Shown in pieces: positions 43,884 through 52,799 of a stretch of 64,000 nt of DNA. The notes under the pieces are model-generated. The model saw only the letters and a list, made by a program, of their open reading frames with translations. It was not told where the DNA came from and ran no database searches. The stretch's first letter is position 1, and every line of letters begins with the position of its first letter. The DNA lies in the NCBI GenBank assembly GCA_042862465.1, contig JASTVH010000001.1, positions 434,001 to 498,000 on the forward strand. The letters run 5' to 3'. The translations under genes and the position numbers were made by a program. The stretch comes from JASTVH01 sp042862465. Lineage in GTDB: Bacteria; Pseudomonadota; Gammaproteobacteria; Pseudomonadales; Oleiphilaceae.

Positions 43884-44274
43884 TTAGTGGAAGTTCCATG
43901 GCAATCAGGTCCGTTGGAGATTTTTCGGTTTTATCTAACTCACTCAGAAACTTTCTGTTCCCGCTCAAATCTGATCGTTGTCTGGTTCGCCCCCTATACT
44001 CTTTTCCTCTCTAATCAGCTGATCCTTACAGGCTGTCGGTTCTCTATCCGTTCAATGCACAGTTTCGTCCATTCCAGATAGTCCTCCAGCGGAGGCGCCC
44101 AAACAGAACGTCCACGAACAGTGCCCCGAAAGCGTTCGAGTGAGATGTTTGGGGCTTGCCAGAGCAATAGGCGCCGCAACCCCTTCACGGCTGACAACAT
44201 TTGACCTTTGCATTCCCCCTTTAAGGGGACAAGACTGGTAAAAAGGAGTCCCTTTCATCCAGTGTGGCTGAGCC
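43884..44274. other. Intergenic remnant region upstream of the TA-Wadjet operon
   Basis: No intact gene is seen. It contains the jetA-like fragment listed separately. Leftward frames here (44015-44200 and 44052-44276) overlap each other and do not give a recognisable protein; one reads WAPPLEDYLEWTKLCIERIE, possibly a piece of a decayed gene. It should also hold the promoter of the GGDEF gene. Confidence 0.45.
44131..44160 (-). pseudogene. 5' remnant of a jetA-like gene
   Basis: Thirty bases match 43140-43169 (jetA start) at 26 positions. Both encode ASPKHLTRTL; all four differences are silent third-position changes, and the position matching the jetA ATG is CTG. This pattern implies a once-translated homologue rather than a fresh duplication. 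Downstream similarity ends at once, so only a fragment remains. Confidence 0.65.
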
Positions 44275-46398
44275 ATGAGCGTACAACTGAAGACCGCCCT
44301 GATTGTATTGGGTGCCGGGCTAGCCTTGTTATTCGCCTTTTACCTGAGCGCCCAGCAATTGCTTGTGCAGCCGTTCGTGCAACTTGAACGCCACCAAATG
44401 GAAGAAAACCTGACCCGCCTTGAGAATGCTTTCAACAGCGAACTGGCGGCCATGGAGACCCTGGTGCGCGATTGGGCCGAGTGGGACGACACCTATGCCT
44501 ATATGCAGCAGCCCAATAGCGCCTACGAAACGTCCAACATCATGGCTTCCACGTTTGAGACACTGGAAGTGGACCATATTCTTTATCTGACTCCCGCTGG
44601 AGAAATCTTCCGAACCTTTTCCTACCATCCGGACAATTCCACTCGTCCGGAAGTGCTGAACGTCCTCGAGGGGTTGTTTGAGCGACTTTACGGCACTTCC
44701 GCCCAGGCCCATGAGCGCCATACCGGAATTTATGCCGCGAATGGCAAAGTGTGGCTGCTCAGTGCCGCGCCCATCCTGACCAGTGAGTTGAAAGGGCCTT
44801 CACGGGGCGTGCTGGTCATGGTGCGTCGATTTACCGAGCAGACCATAGAGGGGCTCGCTGAACGCACACGGCTGCAGAGCCAGTTCCTCACGCTGGATGC
44901 TGCAAAAAGGGCGGACCTGGAGACGGCCTGGAACCGGGCTGTGGCAGCTGGAACCGATATAGCACCGGTCTCTGAAGAGGCCATTAGCGGCTATCGGGTT
45001 TTTCGCGATATTCTCGGCCAGCCCACGTTGTTGGCCCGTATCAACCAGCCCCGCAATATCTATCAGGAGGGGTTGGCCACTGTCAGAAAGAACCTGCTGT
45101 TCTGGTTTCTGGCTGTCGTTGCCATGACTCTTCTGGTTCTGGGGTTATTGCGTCAGGTGGTCCTCAAACGGTTGCAGCGTTTGAGCCAGTCCGCCCGAGA
45201 ATTGGGCGAAGAGGGCGCGACGGCTTCGCGTATCGATGTGACCAGCCGGGACGAAATCGGTCAGGTTAAAATTGCCATCAACGACATGTTGCTGGGGCTG
45301 GAAAAGGCTTACCAGCAGCGGCGTGTTGCTGAAGAACGGCAGCGCCTGCAAAACGAGCTGCTGCTGGATCTGGCGAGGAAAGTGGCGGATTGCAATCACC
45401 TGCAGGAAGCGGCCCGTTGGATCAATGCCGCTGCGATTTCAGGTCTTCGGGCCTCACGGAGCAGTATCTGGCTGCTGGAAGACGGCGGACGTCGGAAACT
45501 ATACGGTCTGGATGTATTCAATCCCCCGGATCGTCACTATTCGCCTCCACAGCCATTGCTCAGGGAGGAGCACCCCGACCTTTTTGAAAAGCTGGATGAG
45601 ATGGGGTTGGGGCCGGCTCGGGATTCCGGGATGCTGGCCGCTTTAAGAGAACGGATGGTTGCCAATGAGGGGTTTGTTGGTGGCACCCACTGGCTGTTGC
45701 CAGCGCGATACGAGGGCGCCACCGTGGGGCTGTTGTTCATCGAATCAGATAGCGGTGAAGAAGCCTTTACGCCGGATGAGCGCATGTTTGCCACCTCGGT
45801 GACGGAATTTATGACGCAAGCCCTTTCCAATTGCCAGCGCCGTCAAATGGAAGCCAAGCTGAGGCAGCTGGCCAGTTATGACCCTTTAACGGGACTGGCC
45901 AATCGCAGCTGTTTCCTTGAACGCCTGCAGAGCGCCCTGGCCAGGGCCCAGGATAGGCCTGAGGCCCGAGTAGGGTTGCTCTACCTCGACTTGGATGGAT
46001 TTAAACCCATTAACGATGCCCTGGGGCATGAGGCCGGTGATCACCTGCTGAAGACCTTAGCCACCCGATTTGCTGACGCGGTGCGCAGTGAAGATACGGT
46101 TGCCCGTATTGGGGGTGATGAATTTACTGTCCTTCTCGACCCTCTCCATAACGCCGAAGACTCTCTTGTGGTAGCCCGTAAACTGCTGGAAGCGGCTGAA
46201 CTGCCAGTAAATGTGGGAAAGGGAACCGTGAGCGTGGGTTGCAGCATTGGGATTGCGGTGTATCCGGATGACGCCGCTAACGCAAAAGAGCTGATCAATC
46301 ATGCCGATGCCGCCATGTACCGGGCGAAGGATCATGGCGGCAGCGGTTATGTACTGTATACCCAGACGGGTGTAGCAGGCGGATTGGCTCCGGACTAG
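44275..46398 (+). CDS. Membrane diguanylate cyclase: CHASE4-HAMP-GAF-GGDEF
   Basis: A 707-residue c-di-GMP synthase. TM1 is at about 7-28, followed by a periplasmic CHASE4-like sensor (ETLVRDWAEWDDTYAYMQQP), TM2 near 280 (FWFLAVVAMTLLVLGLLRQV), HAMP, a GAF domain (~375-525) and GGDEF (~545-700). The active-site GGDEF is intact at about 612 (RIGGDEFTVLL). An RxxD product-inhibition site (RSED) lies five residues before it, so feedback inhibition by c-di-GMP is expected. Divergent from the toxin-antitoxin operon and not obviously linked to neighbours. Confidence 0.94.
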   Translation: MSVQLKTALIVLGAGLALLFAFYLSAQQLLVQPFVQLERHQMEENLTRLENAFNSELAAMETLVRDWAEWDDTYAYMQQPNSAYETSNIMASTFETLEVDHILYLTPAGEIFRTFSYHPDNSTRPEVLNVLEGLFERLYGTSAQAHERHTGIYAANGKVWLLSAAPILTSELKGPSRGVLVMVRRFTEQTIEGLAERTRLQSQFLTLDAAKRADLETAWNRAVAAGTDIAPVSEEAISGYRVFRDILGQPTLLARINQPRNIYQEGLATVRKNLLFWFLAVVAMTLLVLGLLRQVVLKRLQRLSQSARELGEEGATASRIDVTSRDEIGQVKIAINDMLLGLEKAYQQRRVAEERQRLQNELLLDLARKVADCNHLQEAARWINAAAISGLRASRSSIWLLEDGGRRKLYGLDVFNPPDRHYSPPQPLLREEHPDLFEKLDEMGLGPARDSGMLAALRERMVANEGFVGGTHWLLPARYEGATVGLLFIESDSGEEAFTPDERMFATSVTEFMTQALSNCQRRQMEAKLRQLASYDPLTGLANRSCFLERLQSALARAQDRPEARVGLLYLDLDGFKPINDALGHEAGDHLLKTLATRFADAVRSEDTVARIGGDEFTVLLDPLHNAEDSLVVARKLLEAAELPVNVGKGTVSVGCSIGIAVYPDDAANAKELINHADAAMYRAKDHGGSGYVLYTQTGVAGGLAPD

Positions 46399-46460
46399 CT
46401 GGATACCCAAGACAACTCCCAGATTTTGAATTGGCAGGGCATCCAGGCCAAAAGCGTGAG

Positions 46461-47480
46461 CTAGGGTATCCGCATGGGGTCGTTCAGAACCTTGTCGACG
46501 TAGAGAATCCGCACCAGCACCAGTCCCACCACCGTTAGCGGTGTGGCCAGCAAAAGCCCCAGTAAACCAAACAGTAACCCCATGAATAACTGCACCGAGA
46601 GCAGCAGCCCAGGCGGAATGCCCAGGTTGCGTTGCTGGATCTGGGGCGTGATGAAATAGCTCTCGAGTATCTGAACGCCGATATAAAGCACCAGAACCCA
46701 GAGGGCGGTGATAGGGCTCTGAAGCCATCCCACAATGATGGCCGGAACCAGAGACATGATGGGACCGATATTGGGCACAAATGATAACAGCGCCGCGATG
46801 AAGGCCAGTGCGGCCGCTGAAGGCACATCAAGGGCCATCAGCCCCAGCCAGGTACAGACGCCGACAATCGAAAGCGACAGGAAACGACCCAGTAACCACC
46901 AGCGCAGCACATGACCCAGTTTGTCCATCAGTTTACGTGTGGACTGGCGGTACGACTTGGGCACCAGATGCTCGAGGCCCTTTTTATAAAGCTCTGGTTC
47001 GACGGCGAAGTAGATGCCCGTGACCAGCACGAACGCGATCGACGTCAGAACGCCTAATGTCGTTGAAAATATGCCGGCAACCCGACTGAACGAAAGCGCT
47101 TGCCCATTTTCCTGAGGCAGGCGTTCCAGCAGTTGATCCAGTAACGGGTAATGGGCGATCCACTGATCGTAGCGGTCGATGATCTGGGGGATCATGGTCT
47201 GCAACTGTTCGAATCCACTGATGATTTTGGGGCCGAAGAAGAGCACTGAGAGCCCGATCAACAGCAGGCACAGCAGTATTGTGGCTGCCATGGCCAGCTG
47301 GTAGGGCAGACCAACCATTCTTGAAAGGAGCTGAGAGAGGCCGTTGATGGCCACGCCCCAGAGAACGCCGCCAAACAGCAGAAGAATAAAATCCGAAAAG
47401 TGTTTGAACGCCAGGAAGATAAGAATGACAGCCGTTGCCATTCCCACCACGATGGCCGAGCGTTTTACGAACGAATCCAT
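46461..47480 (-). CDS. AI-2E/PerM-family transporter
   Basis: A 339-residue membrane protein of the UPF0118/PerM/AI-2E exporter family with about seven to eight helices. Conserved family parts are KLGHVLRWWLLGRFLSLSIV, FIAALLSFVPNIGPIMSLVP and GIPPGLLLSVQLFMGLLFGL. Members export AI-2 or act as antiporters in various bacteria, so the substrate here is open. Monocistronic by spacing. Confidence 0.9.
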   Translation of the reverse strand: MDSFVKRSAIVVGMATAVILIFLAFKHFSDFILLLFGGVLWGVAINGLSQLLSRMVGLPYQLAMAATILLCLLLIGLSVLFFGPKIISGFEQLQTMIPQIIDRYDQWIAHYPLLDQLLERLPQENGQALSFSRVAGIFSTTLGVLTSIAFVLVTGIYFAVEPELYKKGLEHLVPKSYRQSTRKLMDKLGHVLRWWLLGRFLSLSIVGVCTWLGLMALDVPSAAALAFIAALLSFVPNIGPIMSLVPAIIVGWLQSPITALWVLVLYIGVQILESYFITPQIQQRNLGIPPGLLLSVQLFMGLLFGLLGLLLATPLTVVGLVLVRILYVDKVLNDPMRIP

Positions 47481-47591
47481 GCGTTCCTCGCTTGGCGGTC
47501 ACTGAATGTCCTTTTAAATCCGCTGCTTCACTATATCGCTTTTTGTGGCTAGCCCAAATGGAACAGCGTGCTGTGGGGGATTAAGTGGATG

Positions 47592-48203
47592 TTAGGGGGC
47601 GGGTTTGTCGAGGATGTCAGGGTATTTCAGGAGCAGTTTCTCCTGAACCTCTTTGAGGCGGGCGATTTTTTCCTCACCTTCAGCCAGCTTCTCCGGCGGC
47701 AGCCCCTGTGCCTTGCCTTCAGCCAGCAATTTCTCCAGCTTATCGATCTTCGCCGTGGCCGCGTAGGTGAAGCGTCGATACACGGCCATTTCCTGGCGGG
47801 CTTCGAACGCTTCATAGAGCTGCGGGTCGGCCAGTTCATCCGGTGTGGCGGAAGGGCCTTCGGGAGAGTGGACGATGGGCGGGGTGCGGGGATCGCCCTG
47901 GTCCCGGGCCTGGCGCATTGAGGCAATGGCTTCTGGATCGAGGGTGGCTTCTGGTGCCGCTGTTTCCTCTTCGTCCTTCCCGGCAGGCTGGGGCTTTGTA
48001 CCTTTGGCGGCCGCCTTGGGCGAGGGCGGTTGTGGCATCGGGCCCGCAACTGTCGCGACCTGGCTGGTGGGCTCATCGTCAGACTGAACCACAATAGGCG
48101 TGTGCTGAAACGCCACAAGAGCCACGATGAGCGCGAGTGCCAGAAGCAGGAGGACGGCGATCAGGGGGATTTTGAGCCCCTGCTTGGATCGTGAATGCTT
48201 CAT
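47592..48203 (-). CDS. Membrane-anchored hypothetical protein
   Basis: A 203-residue protein with one N-terminal membrane anchor (IPLIAVLLLLALALIVALVA), a Pro/Ala-rich linker and a C-terminal charged helical region (TAKIDKLEKLLAEGKAQGLP). AGGAGG lies immediately upstream of the ATGATG, and the second ATG (48203) has the better spacing. It is 13 bases after the parvulin-type gene and so probably its operon partner. No named family recognised. Confidence 0.75.
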   Translation of the reverse strand: MKHSRSKQGLKIPLIAVLLLLALALIVALVAFQHTPIVVQSDDEPTSQVATVAGPMPQPPSPKAAAKGTKPQPAGKDEEETAAPEATLDPEAIASMRQARDQGDPRTPPIVHSPEGPSATPDELADPQLYEAFEARQEMAVYRRFTYAATAKIDKLEKLLAEGKAQGLPPEKLAEGEEKIARLKEVQEKLLLKYPDILDKPAP

Positions 48204-48219
48204 CATGCCTCCTGAGCGC

Positions 48220-49602
48220 CTACTGTCCGCCGGTGGACGCGGCCGCGGTTTGCGAGGGGCGCGCCAACAGTGTTTGGTTCAGTTTAATCGCGGCGTCCTC
48301 GAAGAGCTTCCGTTTGGTCGCCTTGAACCGCGCCTGAATCCTGTCCATGGCGATTTTCTTCGAGGCCAGGTAGCGCACGGTTTCACTGTCTGCAGGCTCA
48401 TAGCCTTCCTGGCGGTCCACCACCTTGACGATTTCCCACACCGGCTCAACGTCGCCGCTGCCGGGGCTGCGCAGCGGTCGGGACCAGTGGCCCGGAGGCA
48501 TCATCAGGGCAATGCTGTTGAGCCAGTTGTCCACGCCTTCGCGGCGGGCAATGGGGCCGATGCGGCCGGGATTCTGGGCCTTGCGGTCGTCGGCCGTGGA
48601 GAAGCGCTTGATCGCCGCCTGGTCTGCCATGCCGGCCTTGAGGGCCTCAAGGGCCTTTTGCGCCTGGACCTCACTCGCCGTGGTGATGTGATAGGCCGTC
48701 ACCGAGGTCGTCTGCCGAAATTCGTCCTTGTGGGTTTCATAGTAATCCCGGATTTCCGCCTGGGTCACCTTTTTGGTTTCTGCCTGGAGCGCCTGGTTCT
48801 CGTCATGGATGTCCGCCCACAGGCCCATGTGCTGCAGGTAACGCAGCTTGACGAACTTGTGGGTGACGAAATCGCTGATCGCCTGATACTCCGTTTTTGA
48901 CAGGCCCGACTGGTGACGCGCCCAGTCCTGAATAAACAGTTGCTGCAATCGGGTGTGAGCAAGCTGTGTCAGCAGGTCGCGATTGCCCTGGTGCAGCTGG
49001 GCGCGGCCCTGGACATTTTCCCGGTGGTAGAGGTCCCAGTAAGAGAAGGAGCCGCGTTTGCCGCTGGGTAGTTTGTAGGTGGCGACCACGGTTTTCCGCG
49101 CCAGTTCGATCTGTTCCGGACTGAGCTGGTAGGCCACCTGGTTGCTCAGGGTCGACAGCGCCTTGAAACGGTCGGCGTCGATATGGGGCTTCTGCTCATA
49201 CAGGGAAAAAAGGTTGCCCCCCATGGCCTGGACGGTTTGCTCCAGTTGGGGCTTGAAGGCGGCATGGAGCAGACCTACCAACTGCTTTTCCAGGGTGACC
49301 CTTGGCGGGTAGCCGACACGGGAGTGCTGCCAGATCTCATCGTCGCTCATCTGCCGCTGGGCTTCCCGGGCGAACAGGCGGTTCTCGATGATGCCGTTGA
49401 CCAGGGTGCTGCGATCCAGGTCCTGGTTGTCCCGTGACAGTACCTTCAGCAGGAGATCGACGCTGGCGGTGGGAATGGCCTTGCCATCGACGGTGGCCAG
49501 CACCTCGGGATCACGGATCTCACCGGTGACTGCGGCGTTACTGCTTGCGACCATACTGCAAAAGAGAAGGGTCAGGGTGCCTACGACTGCTATCAACTTC
49601 AT
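48220..49602 (-). CDS. Exported parvulin-type peptidyl-prolyl isomerase
   Basis: A 460-residue protein with a signal peptide (LIAVVGTLTLLFCSMVASSNA). An N-terminal SurA-like helical domain spans ~35-290, and a PpiC/parvulin-like domain follows at about 300-420 (VTAYHITTASEVQAQKALEA, GRIGPIARREGVDNWLNSIA). It probably assists folding of envelope proteins. Catalytic competence of the PPIase domain cannot be judged by eye. Upstream partner of the 203-residue anchored protein. Confidence 0.82.
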   Translation of the reverse strand: MKLIAVVGTLTLLFCSMVASSNAAVTGEIRDPEVLATVDGKAIPTASVDLLLKVLSRDNQDLDRSTLVNGIIENRLFAREAQRQMSDDEIWQHSRVGYPPRVTLEKQLVGLLHAAFKPQLEQTVQAMGGNLFSLYEQKPHIDADRFKALSTLSNQVAYQLSPEQIELARKTVVATYKLPSGKRGSFSYWDLYHRENVQGRAQLHQGNRDLLTQLAHTRLQQLFIQDWARHQSGLSKTEYQAISDFVTHKFVKLRYLQHMGLWADIHDENQALQAETKKVTQAEIRDYYETHKDEFRQTTSVTAYHITTASEVQAQKALEALKAGMADQAAIKRFSTADDRKAQNPGRIGPIARREGVDNWLNSIALMMPPGHWSRPLRSPGSGDVEPVWEIVKVVDRQEGYEPADSETVRYLASKKIAMDRIQARFKATKRKLFEDAAIKLNQTLLARPSQTAAASTGGQ

Positions 49603-49733
49603 GACTGTGTACCGCTGGGGGTTCCGGTTGAAGAAGCAGACACCTCCCTGTGCCTGCCGGCCCGCTCTTGCGGGGCCTATCAGGGCCAGGACGGTTTACC
49701 CGCCCAGACCCCGTCCAGGCCCAAAGTCGGGAT

Positions 49734-50753
49734 TCAGAAGCGGTTTGCCGCCTGGTTGAGGACGTGAACCACCATGGCAATGGCATGGGGCACCATCTGG
49801 CGAGCCACCTGAACCCGGTCGTCGTGGTTGGTGCTGCTCAGCACGATCCCGCCCAGGGAATAGGAGTAGGTGCCTCCCTGGGTCAGCAGCGGCCGGATGT
49901 CAGTCTGCCCCGGCGCCAGCGGCGTGAAATCACTCATGGCCTGTTCCACCAGCGCGAAATCGTTGAGGTCTTCCGAGTCGTAGTAGTCCTGAACCCAGCC
50001 TTCCCAGCCGGAGTGGTTGAGCGCGGATGTGGTCCAGGTGTGGTGCGGCTGGAGCAGATCGGTGGTGTGCAGGACAAAGCCCAGGCTCTGGGCGGTGGGG
50101 TTGGCCAGGAACGCCTGGTACCAGTAGTTGCCCAGGTTGTCGATGGGCTGGAACGGCATGTCCTGGAAGTCTTCGTACTGGCTCTTGCGCGAGTAGCTGC
50201 CCTGGCGGTAGTGGGCCTCGGTGACGTGGTAGGTGTCGTACTTGGAACCATCACCGAACCAGCCGTCCATGCCCCCGTGACCGTCATCCAGGTGGTCGTT
50301 GTAGAGCCAGGCGGCGGCCATGTCGTCGATGTCGCCCCAGACCGTCAGCTTGTCGTAGTCGTAACCGCCGAAGTCGTTGCCGTGAGCATCGGTACCGCGG
50401 GTATGGTTCTGGAAATGCCAATAGGACGTGTATTTGACGATGGAAGAACCCAGTCCCCACACCGGGGCGGTCTGGCAGTCGCCGGTGATGGCGCCACAGA
50501 TGAAGGTATCTTCGAAGTCATCAACATCGTACGCGCCCTGGCCGAGCACATCGGCAAACTGGCTGATGCTGTAGCCGGAGGCATTGGCAACGGCCTTGAG
50601 CTTGTTGTAGGCGGTGGAATCGGGATGCGCCTGCATGTAGTTCACGGCGTCGATCACGATGCGTTTGTGGGTCGGCTGCTTCCACGCCAGTGCATCGTTG
50701 GCGCCGCCGAAGGCCAGTCCCGTAGCCAGGGTCATGGCTGCTAGCTTGTTCAT
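49734..50753 (-). CDS. Secreted zinc-dependent S1/P1 nuclease / phospholipase C-fold enzyme
   Basis: A 339-residue exported protein. Signal peptidase cleavage after DALA (23) would leave an N-terminal Trp, with WKQPTH placing Trp1 and His6 as in P1/S1 nucleases, which use both as zinc ligands. Further His/Asp clusters fit the trinuclear zinc site: HFQNH, LYNDHLDDGHG and LHTTDLLQPHH. Start ATG 50753 has GAGG seven bases upstream. Substrate (phospholipid or nucleic acid) cannot be chosen from sequence. Confidence 0.82.
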   Translation of the reverse strand: MNKLAAMTLATGLAFGGANDALAWKQPTHKRIVIDAVNYMQAHPDSTAYNKLKAVANASGYSISQFADVLGQGAYDVDDFEDTFICGAITGDCQTAPVWGLGSSIVKYTSYWHFQNHTRGTDAHGNDFGGYDYDKLTVWGDIDDMAAAWLYNDHLDDGHGGMDGWFGDGSKYDTYHVTEAHYRQGSYSRKSQYEDFQDMPFQPIDNLGNYWYQAFLANPTAQSLGFVLHTTDLLQPHHTWTTSALNHSGWEGWVQDYYDSEDLNDFALVEQAMSDFTPLAPGQTDIRPLLTQGGTYSYSLGGIVLSSTNHDDRVQVARQMVPHAIAMVVHVLNQAANRF

Positions 50754-51098
50754 GGAGAATCCTCGTTTCATTGTTGTTGTCTTGAGAGCCTTTGATGCCA
50801 GAACTGACACAGAGGGCCCCTTGCTTCGGGTGCGCGATAACTCCCCTTTCTCGCGCAATAGAGGTTCCGTCCATCCCTGATCGGATTGGTACGACAGTAC
50901 AAATACTGACCGTTCGATCTTATTCAGGTTACGAAATGTTACGCAATGGTTTGGCCGGGGGAATTACGAAAACTGTGCGCCAGTACCAAAAAGTGGGCGG
51001 GCGGTACGGTTTGGGGCGGCGATAGATTCAGGGGGAGGGAGTAGAGAGGCGGAACCGGCCCTGGGCCAGCTCCGTGCTTTGCTGATCAGACCGTCAGG
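50754..51098. promoter_or_regulatory. Intergenic region upstream of the zinc-enzyme gene
   Basis: 345 bases without a supportable gene. It holds the leftward promoter of the S1/P1-PLC-like gene and the end of chaB. Near 50928-50947 are GTTACGAAATGTTACGCAATG-type repeats; GTTACG occurs twice nine bases apart. No terminator with a clear T run was found. Confidence 0.35.
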
Positions 51099-51326
51099 TC
51101 AGTGCTTACGCTGCCATTTGCCGTTTTCCTTGTGGTATTTCTGTTCCACGGCCGACCAGGCCACCTCATGGGCCACCGCTTCGCGACTCTGGTTTCCCCG
51201 CCGGTCACTGGGGTTTTTGTACTCCTCCCAGGCATGGTTGAAGGCCTTGCGGTAGATCTCCTGAGCATGGGACGGCAGGTTGTTGGTCACCTGGTCCGGC
51301 AATTGCTGCTTGTTGTCATAGGGCAT
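51099..51326 (-). CDS. chaB: ChaB-family protein
   Basis: A 75-residue ChaB-family protein starting MPYDNKQQLPDQVTNNLPSH at an ATG with AAAGGAG before it. The core HAQEIYRKAFNHAWEEYKNP and AHEVAWSAVEQKYHKENGKW is typical. ChaB is annotated as a regulator of the Ca2+/Na+-H+ antiporter ChaA, though its biochemical function is poorly defined. No chaA is nearby. It follows the DUF4396 gene by 31 bases, likely the same transcript. Confidence 0.9.
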   Translation of the reverse strand: MPYDNKQQLPDQVTNNLPSHAQEIYRKAFNHAWEEYKNPSDRRGNQSREAVAHEVAWSAVEQKYHKENGKWQRKH

Positions 51327-51357
51327 AAGCGACTCCTTTCGAATTGGATTCCGGGGC

Positions 51358-52092
51358 TTACATGGCTTCCTTGGTGCCACGGCTGATGAGCCACCAGTTA
51401 ACGGGATAGGCCGTGATGAAACCGGCCACCATGGCGATCTGCATCATGAACCAGAACTCGATGGAGCCCACATGGAGCTTGTCATTGAACAATGTGGCGA
51501 AAATGTAGAAATGGGCGAAGGCCATGAAACCGTACATGCCGATCTGCCAGGAGCTTAATGACAGGATATCCGCCTTGAAGGCCTGCTTGAGGCCCTCGCG
51601 GAAGCCCAGGTTCTGCATGGGTACAATGGAGAAATACTGAAAGGCGACACCGATCACCAGGGCCAGGATGTAGTCGAAGATCCACACTGCGAACATCTTC
51701 TCCGGAAACAGGGTCTGCCAGCCCAGCCAGATCGCGATGGCAGGGAACCACAGTGCCAGGGATTCGGCGACGATATCGCCCAGGGTGCAGCCACTGCCGC
51801 AGTGAAGCGTCCCTTTGGCGACTTTCATGGGGAAGGGGGTGCGCTTGATGTGAGGCGGTGTTTCATTGTTCTGCATGGCCGGATGTGCCACCTCGTGTGC
51901 GGCGAGGCGCCCGTAACGCAGATAGAAGGGAACCACCAGGACGTGGCCAAAGAGCGCACATAAGGGCCATACATAATTCATGATGGTCATGTGCTGGGGA
52001 TGGCGCTTGAGATCAACGACCACAAACGCCGCAGCTGCGATGCCGAGGATCACCGAAAACCAGCTGAGCGCGGTCAACCAGGTTGGCACCAT
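51358..52092 (-). CDS. DUF4396 membrane protein
   Basis: A 244-residue multipass protein. ATG 52092 has AGGAGG six bases upstream. About six helices; the segment KGTLHCGSGCTLGDIVAESL with two cysteines and one His is the family hallmark and may bind metal. Function unknown. Operon with chaB by spacing. Related DUF4396 proteins are often fused or next to copper/zinc proteins, but nothing here confirms a metal role. Confidence 0.85.
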   Translation of the reverse strand: MVPTWLTALSWFSVILGIAAAAFVVVDLKRHPQHMTIMNYVWPLCALFGHVLVVPFYLRYGRLAAHEVAHPAMQNNETPPHIKRTPFPMKVAKGTLHCGSGCTLGDIVAESLALWFPAIAIWLGWQTLFPEKMFAVWIFDYILALVIGVAFQYFSIVPMQNLGFREGLKQAFKADILSLSSWQIGMYGFMAFAHFYIFATLFNDKLHVGSIEFWFMMQIAMVAGFITAYPVNWWLISRGTKEAM

Positions 52093-52160
52093 GGGGAACC
52101 TCCTTTTCCGCCGGATTTGAGAGAAGCAGAAGGCTTTTGCCCGCATCGGCGGGATTTGAT

Positions 52161-52184
52161 CAGGGAGTTCATCCTGAGACTCCC
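52161..52184. terminator. Hairpin between the lipid operon and the DUF4396 gene
   Basis: AGGGAGT/ACTCCCT stem with a ten-base loop. There is no strong T run in the leftward direction, so it may be a weak or Rho-dependent end for the operon at 52254-62612. Confidence 0.4.
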
Positions 52185-52253
52185 TTCAAAACCTAGGCCC
52201 TCAAAGCCGTCCTGCAAAGGGTTATTCCCACAATGTAATGCTCCGGCAATGTC

Positions 52254-52799
52254 TCAGACGTACTTCTCCTTCCACTTGGCCCAATAAAGCAGCCGTTTGA
52301 CGAACAGCGCGACGAAGGGGAACAGCAGCACCATGCCGGCGAGCGTGGCCAGAGCCAGTTCCGTGAGCAGGGCATAGGCGAGGGCGAAGCCGATGGCCGA
52401 ATCCCATTGGTCTATCAGGATGAACAGGCCGGAAAAGCGCCGTGGCGTCTCGCCGGCAGGGATGCCCAGGCGGCGCTTGATCCAGGAGTTGGGCAATTCC
52501 AGCAGGATGTAACCCAGGCCCAGCGCCAGGCCCAGTAACCAGGCCGGTATGGGCGCCAGTGTGGCAGCCAGTTCGGGCGACAGCGCGGGCGCCAGCCAAT
52601 AGAGCGGATAGGCACCGAGGACCGTAAACGCCGGCATCAGCACCACTCCGCGCCAGGTCTTGTTGGGGCCGAACCGGCGCGACTGCAGGGGCGTTGCCAG
52701 GCTGCTAAGCCAACCCTTGGATACCGCCATCATATGCAGCACCCCACCGATCACGATGGGCAGGGTGAGCAGGAGGGCGGCGATAATCATGTCGGTCAT
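52254..52799 (-). CDS. CDP-archaeol synthase-like (CarS/DUF46) enzyme
   Basis: A 181-residue membrane protein with about five helices and the CarS/DUF46 hallmark SRRFGPNKTWRGVVLMPAF, plus LELPNSWIKRRLGIP and a late Asp-rich FILIDQWDSAIG loop. In archaea CarS makes CDP-archaeol from digeranylgeranylglyceryl phosphate and CTP; bacterial relatives are barely studied and may activate other phospholipid precursors. Last gene of a seven-gene operon, overlapping the phosphatidyltransferase by four bases. Together they can make and use a CDP-lipid separate from the housekeeping cdsA/pgsA system. Confidence 0.85.
   Translation of the reverse strand: MTDMIIAALLLTLPIVIGGVLHMMAVSKGWLSSLATPLQSRRFGPNKTWRGVVLMPAFTVLGAYPLYWLAPALSPELAATLAPIPAWLLGLALGLGYILLELPNSWIKRRLGIPAGETPRRFSGLFILIDQWDSAIGFALAYALLTELALATLAGMVLLFPFVALFVKRLLYWAKWKEKYV

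Noticed and set aside
44015..44276. Two leftward frames as an intact small gene
   Set aside because: They overlap in different frames, lack a start signal and contain only a fragment matching jetA.
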